A stretch of 64,000 nucleotides of DNA. Source: Flavobacterium sp. LHD-85 (GTDB lineage Bacteria; Bacteroidota; Bacteroidia; Flavobacteriales; Flavobacteriaceae). Made by a program: the position numbers and the translations under genes. Shown piece after piece: positions 8,757 through 17,004 of this stretch (position 1 is the first letter of the stretch; each line of letters starts with the position of its first letter). Under the pieces are notes generated by a model. That model saw only the letters and a list, made by a program, of their open reading frames with translations, did no database searches and had not been told where the DNA came from. The stretch spans positions 186,001-250,000 of the forward strand of contig NZ_JAVFVR010000009.1 of assembly GCF_030929595.1 (NCBI RefSeq), written 5' to 3'.

Positions 8757-8924
8757 TTTAAAATGTTTCTAAGCAGTAAAACTGCTAAGTTTCTGAACAG
8801 CAAAGGTACGAAGTTTGGCGAGGTACAAAGAAATTAATTTTAACAAAACTTAATTTATAGATAAAAAACAGAAATTCCCTTTACAACAAATGTTATAAAG
8901 GGAATTTCAATTATCAAATGTACA

Positions 8925-9266
8925 CTATTTAAAGATGCTTTCTTTCTTAAAGTGCACAGTTAATAAATAATACACTACTGCTCTGTATTTGTGTTTATTA
9001 GATTTGCCATACTTTTCCATAACCGCATCAATGCCTTTATCTAAATCTGGACCTTCCTTTAAGCCTAATTTCCTGATTAAGAAGTTATTCTTTACCGTAT
9101 CTAATTCCGATTGCTGTGAAGAAGCTACCGTAGAAGCATCATCGTTGTAAATTGATGGACCGCAAGCAATTGTAACTTTTGTCAATAAATCTGCGTCAGC
9201 TGTAACACCGCATTTCTCTTTTAAATCGGTAGTATACTTTTTAATTAATTCTTCTCTCTTGCTCAT
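8925..9266 (-). CDS. DUF2853 family small cytosolic protein
   Basis: The 113-residue protein starting at the ATG at 9266 (MSKREELIKKY) matches the DUF2853 pattern: a helical N-terminus, a central IACGPSIYNDDASTVA stretch, and a conserved basic C-terminus with YRAVVYYLL. An in-frame upstream start at 9338 would add 24 hydrophobic residues with no family counterpart, so the shorter form is preferred. It follows menD by about 90 bases on the same strand. The function of the family is unknown. Confidence 0.82.
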   Translation of the reverse strand: MSKREELIKKYTTDLKEKCGVTADADLLTKVTIACGPSIYNDDASTVASSQQSELDTVKNNFLIRKLGLKEGPDLDKGIDAVMEKYGKSNKHKYRAVVYYLLTVHFKKESIFK

Positions 9267-9353
9267 AACGATATATTTATTTGGTGAATATACGCCAAAG
9301 CTATAGCTAAAGAAATTGCTAAACAATAATTTTAACAAATATTTTCTTTCAAA

Positions 9354-11015
9354 TTAATATAAATATTTAAAGTACTGCTTCAAAACCTGATCATTTTCAA
9401 ATGTTGGCGTAAAAACTTCTAGAATACAAGGAGCATCATCAGAATTATATAAAGATTGTATTCCACTGTCTAATGATTGAATATCGTGTGCTGCCAAATA
9501 ATCACATCCATACATTTTAGCTAAATGTTCAGCAGTCAATTTATGAGATGTCTCGAAATAAGTATTGAAAACAGGTTTTTCTTGATGGCCTGGTAAAATC
9601 CTAAAGATTCCGCCTCCTCCATTATTAATCAAAACGATTTTGAAATTTTTAGGAATGTATGAATTCCATAAAGCATTACTATCGTACAAGAAGCTAATAT
9701 CTCCAGTTACAAAAACAGTTTGCTTTTCGTTTCCAACCGCTGCCCCAATTGCTGTAGAAGTACTTCCGTCGATACCGCTTGTTCCGCGATTACAGAAAAC
9801 CTCAATTGTATCATCAATATCGATAAGTTGTGCATAACGAATAGCAGAACTATTGCTAATTTGCAGCAAACTATTTTTAGGCAATGATTCGATTACTTTT
9901 TCGAAAACTTTGAAATCTGAAAATTCAATTTTACTTAAATATTCCTTTCTTTTTTCTAATCTTGTTTGATAAACCGTGTCAATGTTTTTGAAATAATTAC
10001 TTTTTACAAAAGTCGTTTTTGAAAACAGATCTTTAAAGAAATCATTCGGCTGCATTACAAAATGTTTTGTCAATGCATCAAACGTATCATAAGCACGTAG
10101 AGTATCAATGTGCCAATGCTGTTTTGGTTTATATTTTCGTAAAAAACCTTTAATTCTTTTTGAAACAACCATTCCACCAAAAGTAATTAGCACTTCAGGA
10201 TTAAATTGCTTAAAATCAAAATCATCAAAAGGAGTAATTAAAGTATCTATTGAATTGATAAAACTCTCGTGATGAAGATTTGAAGTTGTTTCTGTAAGCA
10301 CTACAACTGATGGATCTGAAGCTAAATTTTCGATAATTTCCTTATCAATGCTGTTGGCTTCATTTACTCCAACTAAGATTAATTTTCGTTTTGCAGTGTT
10401 CCAAACAGAAACAAATTCTTCACTATTTTCTATAGTTTTTGAAAAATTATCAGGTTTTAGATTCGTAATTTTTGGCTGTACAGAAAGCGCTTCTGCAGTT
10501 TCATATAAAGGCTCTTCAAAAGGTGCGTTAATATGTACTGGACCTTTTTTAAGAATAGCCGTTTCAATTGCCAAATTGATTTTCAAATCATTCTCTTCAG
10601 ATGCTTCTTCGGTTAAATTAGCATTGAAAACAGAATGGTTGGCAAATACATTTTCTTGGCGAATGGTTTGTCCGTCACCAATATCAATCTTGCTCTGCGG
10701 ACGATCAGCAGAAATAACAATCAAAGGAATTTGGCTGTAGAATGCTTCTGCCAGAGCTGGATAATAGTTTAATAAGGCAGATCCTGAAGTACAAACAATT
10801 GCCGTTGGCTGTTTGGTTTGCTGAGCAATCCCTAAAGCAAAAAAAGCAGCACAACGCTCGTCTGCAATACTGTAACAGGTAAAGTTTGGATTTTGAGCAA
10901 ATCCGATAGTTAACGGTGCATTTCTAGATCCTGGAGAAATTATAATATTGACAATGCCTTTGGCAGATAAAATTTCGATAATGCTTTGTGCAAGCGCTAT
11001 TTTGGGGTAAATCAT
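9354..11015 (-). CDS. menD: SEPHCHC synthase MenD (thiamine diphosphate enzyme)
   Basis: The 553-residue protein has the ThDP enzyme layout. The N-terminal pyrimidine domain contains SPGSRNAPLT near residue 29 and CTSGSALLNYYPA near residue 75. The C-terminal pyrophosphate domain contains NRGTSGIDGSTSTA around residue 410 and GDISFLYDSNALWN around residue 435, the metal/ThDP motif. MenD joins isochorismate and 2-oxoglutarate in menaquinone synthesis. It is the first gene of the minus-strand block and probably drives the downstream genes. A TAACTTTG (11079-11086, minus) could be its -7 element, but no good -33 element is visible. Confidence 0.95.
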   Translation of the reverse strand: MIYPKIALAQSIIEILSAKGIVNIIISPGSRNAPLTIGFAQNPNFTCYSIADERCAAFFALGIAQQTKQPTAIVCTSGSALLNYYPALAEAFYSQIPLIVISADRPQSKIDIGDGQTIRQENVFANHSVFNANLTEEASEENDLKINLAIETAILKKGPVHINAPFEEPLYETAEALSVQPKITNLKPDNFSKTIENSEEFVSVWNTAKRKLILVGVNEANSIDKEIIENLASDPSVVVLTETTSNLHHESFINSIDTLITPFDDFDFKQFNPEVLITFGGMVVSKRIKGFLRKYKPKQHWHIDTLRAYDTFDALTKHFVMQPNDFFKDLFSKTTFVKSNYFKNIDTVYQTRLEKRKEYLSKIEFSDFKVFEKVIESLPKNSLLQISNSSAIRYAQLIDIDDTIEVFCNRGTSGIDGSTSTAIGAAVGNEKQTVFVTGDISFLYDSNALWNSYIPKNFKIVLINNGGGGIFRILPGHQEKPVFNTYFETSHKLTAEHLAKMYGCDYLAAHDIQSLDSGIQSLYNSDDAPCILEVFTPTFENDQVLKQYFKYLY

Positions 11016-11151
11016 TCCGGTCGTGTATTACTATTTTTTAAAGAAAAATCCTGATATAATTTTTCTTTATCTTGCTTACAAAGTTACAAACTTCACACTT
11101 GATTTATATTATAATTAGGAATATATTAAGGCTCTTTCTCAAAAAAGGGAA

Positions 11152-11159
11152 TATATTTG
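11152..11159 (+). promoter_or_regulatory. -7 element TATATTTG upstream of the thioredoxin-like gene
   Basis: TATATTTG fits TAnnTTTG exactly and lies 35 bases before the ATG at 11194. The -33 position holds only TTTC, so the match is partial. Confidence 0.4.
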
Positions 11160-11193
11160 TAAAATCGAATAATTAATAAAAGCCTGAGATATT

Positions 11194-12369
11194 ATGCGTT
11201 TCTTATTTATACTTTTTATATCTGTCACTTTTCAAACCATAACTTCTCAGAATCAATTTGTTCCTGTTGACATTCCATACAAAACGGCTTTGGAAAATGC
11301 TAAGAAAGAAGGAAAGCCTCTCTTTGTGATGCTTTACGCCGACTGGTGCCCACATTGTAATTTAATGAAAACGGAAGTTTTAAGCGATCCTGCTATTATT
11401 GATTTTTTAAACAAGAATTTTATATGCACTTATAAAAATATTGAAAAAGAAGAAGGAATTGCTTTAAAGAACAAATACAATACAAAGTCACTTCCGACTT
11501 TTTTATTTATCGATAGCAGTGAAACACTTCTATATTCTCTAAAAGGAGAGATGAAAAAGGCTGAATTTCAGAACGAACTTCGTTATGCTTTAAATCCAAA
11601 GATGCAACTGCCTTATTTGGAAAAAGAATTTCTTGCTGACCCAAGCAATTCAGATAAATTCTTTACCTATTTAAATACTTTAAAAAAAGGAAAAGACAGA
11701 ACAGAATTATCTGTTCCAACTCACATTTATTTAAATACTCAGTCTGACAAACAATTAGTTAGCGAATTAAATTGGAGAGTTATTGCTAATGGTGTAACCG
11801 ATATAAAATCTAGAGAATTTCAGTATGTTTTAAACCATCAAAAGGATTTTGCTGCTGTAGCTTCTCAAAATCGTGTTGACCGTAAAATAGAAAGTATTGT
11901 AAACGAATTGCTTCGACCTTTGGTTGACAATCTAGACACAGTAAATTATTATAAGCAAAGAGAAGTTGCCAAATCTATAAGATTGCAAAAGACCGATTCT
12001 CTTGTGTTTAAATATGACCTAACGTTGGCAGAACGAACCGAAAAATGGAATTTTTATAAAAAAGTTACTCTTGAAGACACTCAGAAATTAGTTTGGAACG
12101 ATGCTAGTTTTCTAAAAGATATTGGGAATACTTATTTTAAACATATCAAAGATACAGAGAGCTTGAAAAAAGCCATTTCCTGGGTAGATCGTTCATTAGA
12201 ATTAAATGATTCTTACGACGGTAATTTACTCGAAGCCAAGCTTTACAATAAAATAAATAATAAAAAGAAAGCTTTAGAATACGCCAAAAATGCCAAAGCC
12301 ATTGCCAAAGAAATGGGTTGGAATTCTAAAGAAGTTGATACTCTTTTAGCTCAACTGAATACCAAATAA
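11194..12369 (+). CDS. Exported thioredoxin-fold protein with CPHC active site
   Basis: The 391-residue protein has an export signal (residues 1-18, ending near TITSQ). A thioredoxin-like domain follows, with the dithiol motif WCPHC at residues 51-55 and a cis-proline segment SLPTFLFID near residue 105. The remaining about 250 residues are helical with TPR-like character (ISWVDRSLELNDSYDGNLLEAKLY). The CPHC active site resembles DsbA and the DUF255/thioredoxin_7 type and suggests disulfide exchange in the periplasm. It is divergent from menD and is followed 17 bases later by a GNAT gene. Confidence 0.85.
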   Translation: MRFLFILFISVTFQTITSQNQFVPVDIPYKTALENAKKEGKPLFVMLYADWCPHCNLMKTEVLSDPAIIDFLNKNFICTYKNIEKEEGIALKNKYNTKSLPTFLFIDSSETLLYSLKGEMKKAEFQNELRYALNPKMQLPYLEKEFLADPSNSDKFFTYLNTLKKGKDRTELSVPTHIYLNTQSDKQLVSELNWRVIANGVTDIKSREFQYVLNHQKDFAAVASQNRVDRKIESIVNELLRPLVDNLDTVNYYKQREVAKSIRLQKTDSLVFKYDLTLAERTEKWNFYKKVTLEDTQKLVWNDASFLKDIGNTYFKHIKDTESLKKAISWVDRSLELNDSYDGNLLEAKLYNKINNKKKALEYAKNAKAIAKEMGWNSKEVDTLLAQLNTK

Positions 12370-12386
12370 ACTGCAATAAATCATCT

Positions 12387-12884
12387 ATGAGTATTATTTT
12401 AAGACCTGCAACAACAAATGATTTACAAAAGATTCTAGAAATAGTAAATCATTCTATTTTGCACACTACTGCCAATTATAGTTACGAAATCCAGACTTTA
12501 GAAGTTCAGACAAAATGGTTTGAAGATAAAATATCTAAAAACCTTCCTGTAATTGTAGCCGATTTAGATGGCGAAGTAGTTGGATTTGGAAGTTATGGAC
12601 AGTTTAGAGAAAAAATTGGCTATCAATATACTGTTGAACATTCTGTTTATGTGGTTGATAATATTATCGGAAAAGGAATTGGTTCAAAGCTTTTAACTGA
12701 ATTGATTCGTTTAGCAAAAGAGCAAGGCTATCACGTTATGATTGGCGCAATTGATGCCGATAACGCAGGAAGCATTGCTTTTCATGAAAAATTTGGATTT
12801 GTTGCAACGGGTACTATTCGCGAAGTAGGCTACAAATTTGACCACTGGTTGGATCTGGTTTTTATGCAGCTAATATTAGTTTAA
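12387..12884 (+). CDS. GNAT-family N-acetyltransferase, phosphinothricin acetyltransferase-like
   Basis: The 165-residue protein is a single GNAT domain. Motif A, IIGKGIGSKLLTELI near residues 93-108, contacts acetyl-CoA. The segments YSYE near residue 33, VYVVDNIIGKGIG, and FHEKFGFVATGTIREVGYKF are typical of the Pat/YncA subgroup. That subgroup N-acetylates phosphinothricin, methionine sulfone/sulfoximine or related amino acids; the natural substrate here is not known. It follows the thioredoxin-like gene closely and precedes a bidirectional terminator. Confidence 0.85.
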   Translation: MSIILRPATTNDLQKILEIVNHSILHTTANYSYEIQTLEVQTKWFEDKISKNLPVIVADLDGEVVGFGSYGQFREKIGYQYTVEHSVYVVDNIIGKGIGSKLLTELIRLAKEQGYHVMIGAIDADNAGSIAFHEKFGFVATGTIREVGYKFDHWLDLVFMQLILV

Positions 12885-12972
12885 CCGCAAAGGACGCGAA
12901 GAATTACGCAAAGTTCGCAAAGTATTAAAAAACTCCCTCCCTTTGCCTCTTTGTACCTTTCAATCTAAAAAA

Positions 12973-13004
12973 AAACTCAAACTTGAATATTCAAATTTGA
13001 GTTT
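12973..13004. terminator. Bidirectional terminator between convergent genes
   Basis: AAACTCAAACTTGAA pairs with TTCAAATTTGAGTTT, flanked by A-run and T-run. It serves the GNAT gene on the plus strand and the glutathione peroxidase gene on the minus strand. Confidence 0.8.
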
Positions 13005-13017
13005 TTTTTTTATGCTT

Positions 13018-13605
13018 TTAGCTTTTAATCCAATTGATAACTTCAGGTTCTGTTACTAAAGTTTTTGGTTTAATTACCTTTACCAATTCTCCTTTTTCAT
13101 TGATTAAGTACTTTTGAAAATTCCACTCAACTTCAGAATCTTGTAAACCGTTTCTCGATTTTTCAGTTAAGAATTTATAGACTTCGCACATATCACTTCC
13201 TTTAACGGAAACTTTGTTCATCATAGGAAAAGTTACACCGTAATTCTGCTGGCAGAACGTTTCGATTTCTTTAGCCGTTCCAGGTTCTTGTGAAGCAAAA
13301 TTATTTGCAGGAAATCCAACAATCACAAAACCTTTGTCTTTGTATTCTTTGTAAACCGCTTCCAAATCTTTGTACTGTGGAGTTAAACCGCATTTTGAAG
13401 CTGTATTGACAATCATGATTTTTTTGCCTTTTAAAGAAGCAAAATCAAAAGTATCTCCCGATAAATCTTCTACTTTAAATTGATAAATTGTTTCTTTTGC
13501 CATGGCTTTATCTTTTTTAGATAATTTGTTTGTATTAGTTTGAGCATTTAATCCTGTCGCTGACAAAATTGCTGCTCCAAAAAGCATTAATAATATTTTT
13601 TTCAT
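13018..13605 (-). CDS. Exported glutathione peroxidase-type thiol peroxidase
   Basis: The 195-residue protein (ATG at 13605) has a signal peptide (MKKILLMLFGAAILSATGLNA) and a full glutathione peroxidase domain. The peroxidatic residue is Cys72 in NTASKCGLTPQY, not selenocysteine. The usual FPCNQF loop reads FPANNF, with Asn in place of the catalytic-tetrad Gln, a variation seen in thioredoxin-dependent relatives. WNFQKYL near residue 161 supplies the conserved Trp and Asn. It probably reduces peroxides in the periplasm with thioredoxin-like donors. The earlier in-frame start at 13668 lacks a plausible signal arrangement. Confidence 0.88.
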   Translation of the reverse strand: MKKILLMLFGAAILSATGLNAQTNTNKLSKKDKAMAKETIYQFKVEDLSGDTFDFASLKGKKIMIVNTASKCGLTPQYKDLEAVYKEYKDKGFVIVGFPANNFASQEPGTAKEIETFCQQNYGVTFPMMNKVSVKGSDMCEVYKFLTEKSRNGLQDSEVEWNFQKYLINEKGELVKVIKPKTLVTEPEVINWIKS

Positions 13606-13671
13606 CTGATAATTTTTTATAAAATTAGCTAAAATCCATTTCACAAAAACTTTTTTTTTGCTAATCAAAAG

Positions 13672-13716
13672 TTAAATAAAAAAATGAAGCCTAACGTTAA
13701 TCAGACGTTAGGCTTC
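13672..13716 (-). terminator. Strong minus-strand rho-independent terminator
   Basis: A perfect 12-bp stem, GAAGCCTAACGT with ACGTTAGGCTTC, closes a 7-base loop, and the minus strand continues into a T-run. It terminates transcription arriving from the right, although no annotated long gene lies there. This implies a small gene or RNA between 13717 and about 14150. Confidence 0.75.
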
Positions 13717-13771
13717 CCCCCATACAAACAAATCAAACCATGAATTAATTATTATGCAATCTTTTATAAAT

Positions 13772-13935
13772 TATAGTTGATGACTCGGTTATGTCGAAAA
13801 TTCGTTTATCCCCCATATGTCAAACGTCTTTTTATTTTTTCTCTTAATGGCTTGTACTGATGTAAATTAAATTCTAAAATAACCGAGACATATTAAAAAA
13901 ATCTTCGATCTGGAAGTCCGAGTACATCAACTATA
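13772..13935 (-). ncRNA. Candidate structured RNA or MITE-like element with long inverted ends
   Basis: The ends TATAGTTGATGACTCGG (13772-13788) and CCGAGTACATCAACTATA (13918-13935) are complementary over 17 pairs with one bulged base. AT-rich TATAAAT and ATTTATA extend the helix outward. An alternative pairing is possible: CTCGGTTAT (13784-13792) also matches ATAACCGAG (13879-13887). Internal small hairpins are CGAA/TTCG and CTTC/GAAG. The minus strand is proposed because a minus-strand terminator follows at 13716. No clear target-site duplication is seen, so RNA and mobile-repeat readings both remain open. Confidence 0.4.
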
Positions 13936-13975
13936 CAGTATTTATATTTTGTTCCTTTTTATAATTATATCTTCC

Positions 13976-14116
13976 TCAATCACAAATTCCTGAATAATCA
14001 ACCTTTGTGCAACTTGACAAAGCTTCTTGCAGAAAATCTTTTTCAGTAAAAATGGTCAACGATAAAACTGTTGTTAGTCCAACTATTAATATTCTAACTA
14101 TTATTTTGCTATCCAT
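13976..14116 (-). CDS. Possible 46-residue membrane small protein
   Basis: The frame starts at ATG 14116 and encodes MDSKIIVRILIVGLTTVLSL followed by a polar tail with two Cys residues and ends in GICD. It has one predicted transmembrane helix (about residues 5-22). The preceding TTAGAGACTT is a weak ribosome-binding candidate. It would share a transcript with the inverted-repeat element and the terminator at 13672-13716. No family is recognised. Confidence 0.35.
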   Translation of the reverse strand: MDSKIIVRILIVGLTTVLSLTIFTEKDFLQEALSSCTKVDYSGICD

Positions 14117-14389
14117 AAGTCTCTAATAATATTCTAACAACAGTTTGTTTTCAAACTTTTATGACTGTAAATAAGATTTTTCTCCCCTTATTAAATTGAT
14201 TTACGTAATTGGATTGTTTTTGGTTTTAAAAAAAAGTGAAAAAATGCACTTTTTTTTCTGAGCCCCTTATTTTCTTAGGTTTTGGACTATTAAAAAAAAT
14301 ATAAAAATGAACAAAAAATAAAGTAACTTTATAACAGGTTAACACATAATGCTTTAATTTCTAATGTTTAAACTTAAAAATCCCAATCT

Positions 14390-14920
14390 ATGAGTCAAGA
14401 AGAACTGCTAGTTTTAATTTACAAAAAGGACGAAAAAGCTTTTACACATTTGTATGATATGTATTCAAAAAGCTTGTTCTCTGTCATTCATGTTCTAATA
14501 AAAAATCGCGAAGAGGCAGAAGATGTGCTTCAAGATGTTTTTGTCAAGATCTGGAAAAATATTGATACCTATAACGAAAGTAAAGGACGCTTCTACACCT
14601 GGATCTTAAATATCGCTCGAAACACTTCGATAGATAAACTTCGTTCTAAAGATTATAACAACAGTCAAAAAAACCTTTCATCAGATAATTTCGTAAATCT
14701 TTTAGATGAGAGCAACAAATTGAGCCATAAACTTGATGCAATTGGAATTCAGGAATTTGTAAAAAAACTGAAACCAAAATGTATCGAAATAATCAATTTA
14801 TTGTTCTTTAAAGGATACACCCAGCAAGAAGCTTCAGAAGAATTGGCACTGCCACTGGGAACTATCAAAACGCAAAACAGAAACTGTATTAACGATTTAC
14901 GTAATTATTTGAAGATATAA
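14390..14920 (+). CDS. ECF-type RNA polymerase sigma factor
   Basis: The 176-residue protein has the two-domain ECF layout. Region 2 (about residues 18-85) includes EEAEDVLQDVFVKIWKN and the -10 recognition helix FYTWILNIARNTSIDKLR. Region 4 (about 120-172) has a helix-turn-helix KGYTQQEASEELALPLGTIKTQ. Its stop codon overlaps the start of the next gene, a membrane anti-sigma factor with an RskA-type domain, so it belongs with anti-sigma-K-controlled sigma factors. Such pairs are activated when the anti-sigma is released or cleaved. Targets cannot be seen here. Confidence 0.93.
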   Translation: MSQEELLVLIYKKDEKAFTHLYDMYSKSLFSVIHVLIKNREEAEDVLQDVFVKIWKNIDTYNESKGRFYTWILNIARNTSIDKLRSKDYNNSQKNLSSDNFVNLLDESNKLSHKLDAIGIQEFVKKLKPKCIEIINLLFFKGYTQQEASEELALPLGTIKTQNRNCINDLRNYLKI

Positions 14921-15708
14921 TGGAAGCACAAGAATATATAGAATCAGGAATTTTAGAGCTATATGTATATGGCCTATTAAGTGAAAAAGAAAATCTAGAA
15001 ATTGCCGAAATGGCAAAAAAGAATCCAGAAATGGATCATGAAATTATTTCAATAGAAAAAGCTGTAATTGCACTTTCTTCGAGCTTCTCTCCTTTTCATT
15101 CTGTAGAAAATTTTGAAAAAATTAAAGCTCGTCTGGAACTTAAGCATGGAAAAGTAGTCGATATGAAACCTGCTTCAAACTGGTCTCAATATGTTGGCTG
15201 GGCGGCTGCAATATTATTATTGCTAGGTTTGGGGTATCAGACTTTAGAATTAACAAAAACTCAAGAAGCCATTTCTACTGTTGGAAATGAAAAGAATAAA
15301 ATTCAAAGAGAATACGCATTCTTAGATCAGCAGAATAAACAAACTGAAAAAAATCTAAGTATTGTAAGAGATATCAAAAATACAGGCGTAACTCTTGGCG
15401 GCCAAGCTGTTTCACCAGCATCTTTTGCAAAAGTATACTGGAATCAGCAGACTAAAACTACTTACATTGATGCGGCTGGCCTACCTGCTCCTCCAAAAGG
15501 AATGGTATATCAGGTTTGGTCTTTAAAATTAAGTCCGGTTCTTACTCCGACAAGTATTGGTTTATTGGATAATTTTGAAGGGAATAAACAAAAAATCTTT
15601 GCTGTAGAACAAACCGATTCTGCAGAAGCTTTTGGAATTACTCTAGAACCAGCTGGCGGAAGTCCAACTCCAACAATGGAACAGCTTTATACATTAGGAA
15701 AAGTTTAA
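14920..15708 (+). CDS. RskA-type membrane anti-sigma factor
   Basis: The 262-residue protein begins with a helical anti-sigma region (residues 1-75, with YIESGILELYVYGLLSEKEN typical of the sigma-binding segment). One transmembrane helix follows at about 91-107, then a coiled coil (about 115-150) and a C-terminal RskA-type extracytoplasmic domain (about 160-262; PAPPKGMVYQVWSLKL, FGITLEPAGGSPTPT). Translation is coupled to the sigma gene by the TAATG overlap at 14918-14922. It would hold the sigma factor at the membrane and release it in response to an envelope signal. A terminator follows at 15730. Confidence 0.9.
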   Translation: MEAQEYIESGILELYVYGLLSEKENLEIAEMAKKNPEMDHEIISIEKAVIALSSSFSPFHSVENFEKIKARLELKHGKVVDMKPASNWSQYVGWAAAILLLLGLGYQTLELTKTQEAISTVGNEKNKIQREYAFLDQQNKQTEKNLSIVRDIKNTGVTLGGQAVSPASFAKVYWNQQTKTTYIDAAGLPAPPKGMVYQVWSLKLSPVLTPTSIGLLDNFEGNKQKIFAVEQTDSAEAFGITLEPAGGSPTPTMEQLYTLGKV

Positions 15709-15729
15709 AATTAATCTTTTATAAAAGCT

Positions 15730-15763
15730 AAAACGCATATTCAGTGTAATATGCGTTTTTTTA
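15730..15763 (+). terminator. Terminator of the sigma/anti-sigma operon
   Basis: AAAACGCATAT pairs with ATATGCGTTTT around TCAGTGTA, followed by a T-run. It sits just before the DoxX gene. Confidence 0.8.
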
Positions 15764-15792
15764 TTATTTTTAATTCACCAAAAACCAATTTT

Positions 15793-16185
15793 ATGAATGC
15801 AAATTTACTTTTGAGGATTACGATGGCGATTATTCTCCTAACTCATTCCGTTTTTGGAATGTTCAATAATGGCATAAATGATTTTGGCAATCTTTTTCTC
15901 AACCAAATTGGTTTTGCGCCATACGGAGTGTTTCTAGCCTGGAGTATCAAATTATCTCATATTGTTGCTGCGATACTTTTGCTAGCAAATAAATACATTA
16001 AACTTGCCGGTTTTGTTACCATTTTTGTTCTTATAATGGGAATCATTCTAGTACACTTTAAAGAAGGCTGGTTTGTGGTAGGCGGCGGAAGAAACGGTGT
16101 TGAATATAATTTTCTCCTAATCATAGTCCTATTAGCAATCATGTATCCTAATGGCATCATAAAAAACAACAAAAGTAATTTATAA
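15793..16185 (+). CDS. DoxX-like small integral membrane protein
   Basis: The 130-residue protein has four predicted membrane helices (about residues 5-25, 45-65, 70-90, 105-122) and DoxX features: HSVFGMF near residue 17, a central GFAPYGVFLAWSIK, and the GWFVVGGGRNGVEYNFLL loop. The ATG at 15793 is preferred; an upstream in-frame start at 15751 would be inside the preceding terminator stem. DoxX family members are quinol-associated or stress-linked membrane proteins, with function unsettled. The next gene follows 17 bases later. Confidence 0.82.
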   Translation: MNANLLLRITMAIILLTHSVFGMFNNGINDFGNLFLNQIGFAPYGVFLAWSIKLSHIVAAILLLANKYIKLAGFVTIFVLIMGIILVHFKEGWFVVGGGRNGVEYNFLLIIVLLAIMYPNGIIKNNKSNL

Positions 16186-16202
16186 ATCAAATATCAAGCT
16201 TA

Positions 16203-16931
16203 ATGGAAATAATGTGCAAAAACTGCCATCAGGTCTTTAAAGGTCATTATTGCAACAATTGCGGACAGTCTGCTGAAACGCATAAAATAAATGTGCATTT
16301 TTTATGGCACGATATCCAGCATGGTTTATTACATTTTGACAAAGGAATTTTATATTCTTTAAAACAATTATTTACAAGACCTGGGCATTCTATCCGTGAA
16401 TTTATTGAAGGAAAAAGAGTCCGTCATTTTAAGCCAATATCTTTAGTGGTCGTTCTTGCTACTCTTTATGGACTTTTGTATCACTATTTTCATATTGACA
16501 CCTTTAATCATGTACAGGCTCCTAATTTAGATTCTGTTTTTTTAAACGAATGGTTTGCTACACATTTTTCATGGGTAACGATCGCATCTATTCCCATTTA
16601 CACTATTGGCACTTACCTTGTTTTTAGAAATCAAGGTTATAATTTTGTAGAACTTTTTGTACTCAATACTTTCAAAGCTGCGCAACGAATCTCTGTACAA
16701 TTGCTGACAATTCCAGTCATGATTTTTCTAAATCACACTTCGCATATGCAGCAGTACACTTATATAATGTATATTATTGGTGTGATTTTAATCTTTTGGA
16801 CGAATATTCAGTTCTTTAATAAAATATCTAAAACAAGAGCATTTTTCTTATCCATACTAAGTCACCTCATTTTTTTAATTTGCTTTTTTATAATAATAGC
16901 TATTGTACTTCTTCTCTCTGGCAAATTTTAA
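16203..16931 (+). CDS. DUF3667 zinc-ribbon membrane protein
   Basis: The 242-residue protein starts with a four-Cys zinc ribbon (C5-x2-C8 and C17-x2-C20, ending in CGQ). The DUF3667 signature FDKGILYSLKQLFTRPGHSIREFIEGKRVRHFKPIS follows in pieces, and then four to five membrane helices (about residues 78-95, 118-137, 150-175, 185-205, 215-240). The family is common in Bacteroidota and its function is unknown. It is next to the DoxX gene and ends at a bidirectional terminator. Confidence 0.87.
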   Translation: MEIMCKNCHQVFKGHYCNNCGQSAETHKINVHFLWHDIQHGLLHFDKGILYSLKQLFTRPGHSIREFIEGKRVRHFKPISLVVVLATLYGLLYHYFHIDTFNHVQAPNLDSVFLNEWFATHFSWVTIASIPIYTIGTYLVFRNQGYNFVELFVLNTFKAAQRISVQLLTIPVMIFLNHTSHMQQYTYIMYIIGVILIFWTNIQFFNKISKTRAFFLSILSHLIFLICFFIIIAIVLLLSGKF

Positions 16932-16942
16932 AACTAAGCATA

Positions 16943-16979
16943 AAAAAAAAGACTCAACATGATGTTGAGTCTTTTTTTA
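16943..16979. terminator. Bidirectional terminator between convergent genes
   Basis: AAAGACTCAACAT pairs with ATGTTGAGTCTTT, flanked by A-run and T-run. It serves the DUF3667 gene and the cytochrome c maturation gene. Confidence 0.85.
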
Positions 16980-17004
16980 TGAATTAATAATTATTGCAAA
17001 TTAT

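Larger units (their letters stand above)
13606..14389. other. 784-bp gene-free stretch with inverted repeats and one possible small ORF
   Basis: It holds a strong minus-strand terminator (13672-13716), a 164-bp inverted-repeat element (13772-13935) and a possible 46-codon minus-strand ORF (13976-14116). The remaining right part (14120-14389) is AT-rich leader DNA before the sigma factor gene, with nothing further recognised. Confidence 0.6.

Noticed and set aside
10348..10740. 130-codon plus-strand ORF
   Set aside because: It lies entirely within menD, which has complete family motifs on the minus strand.
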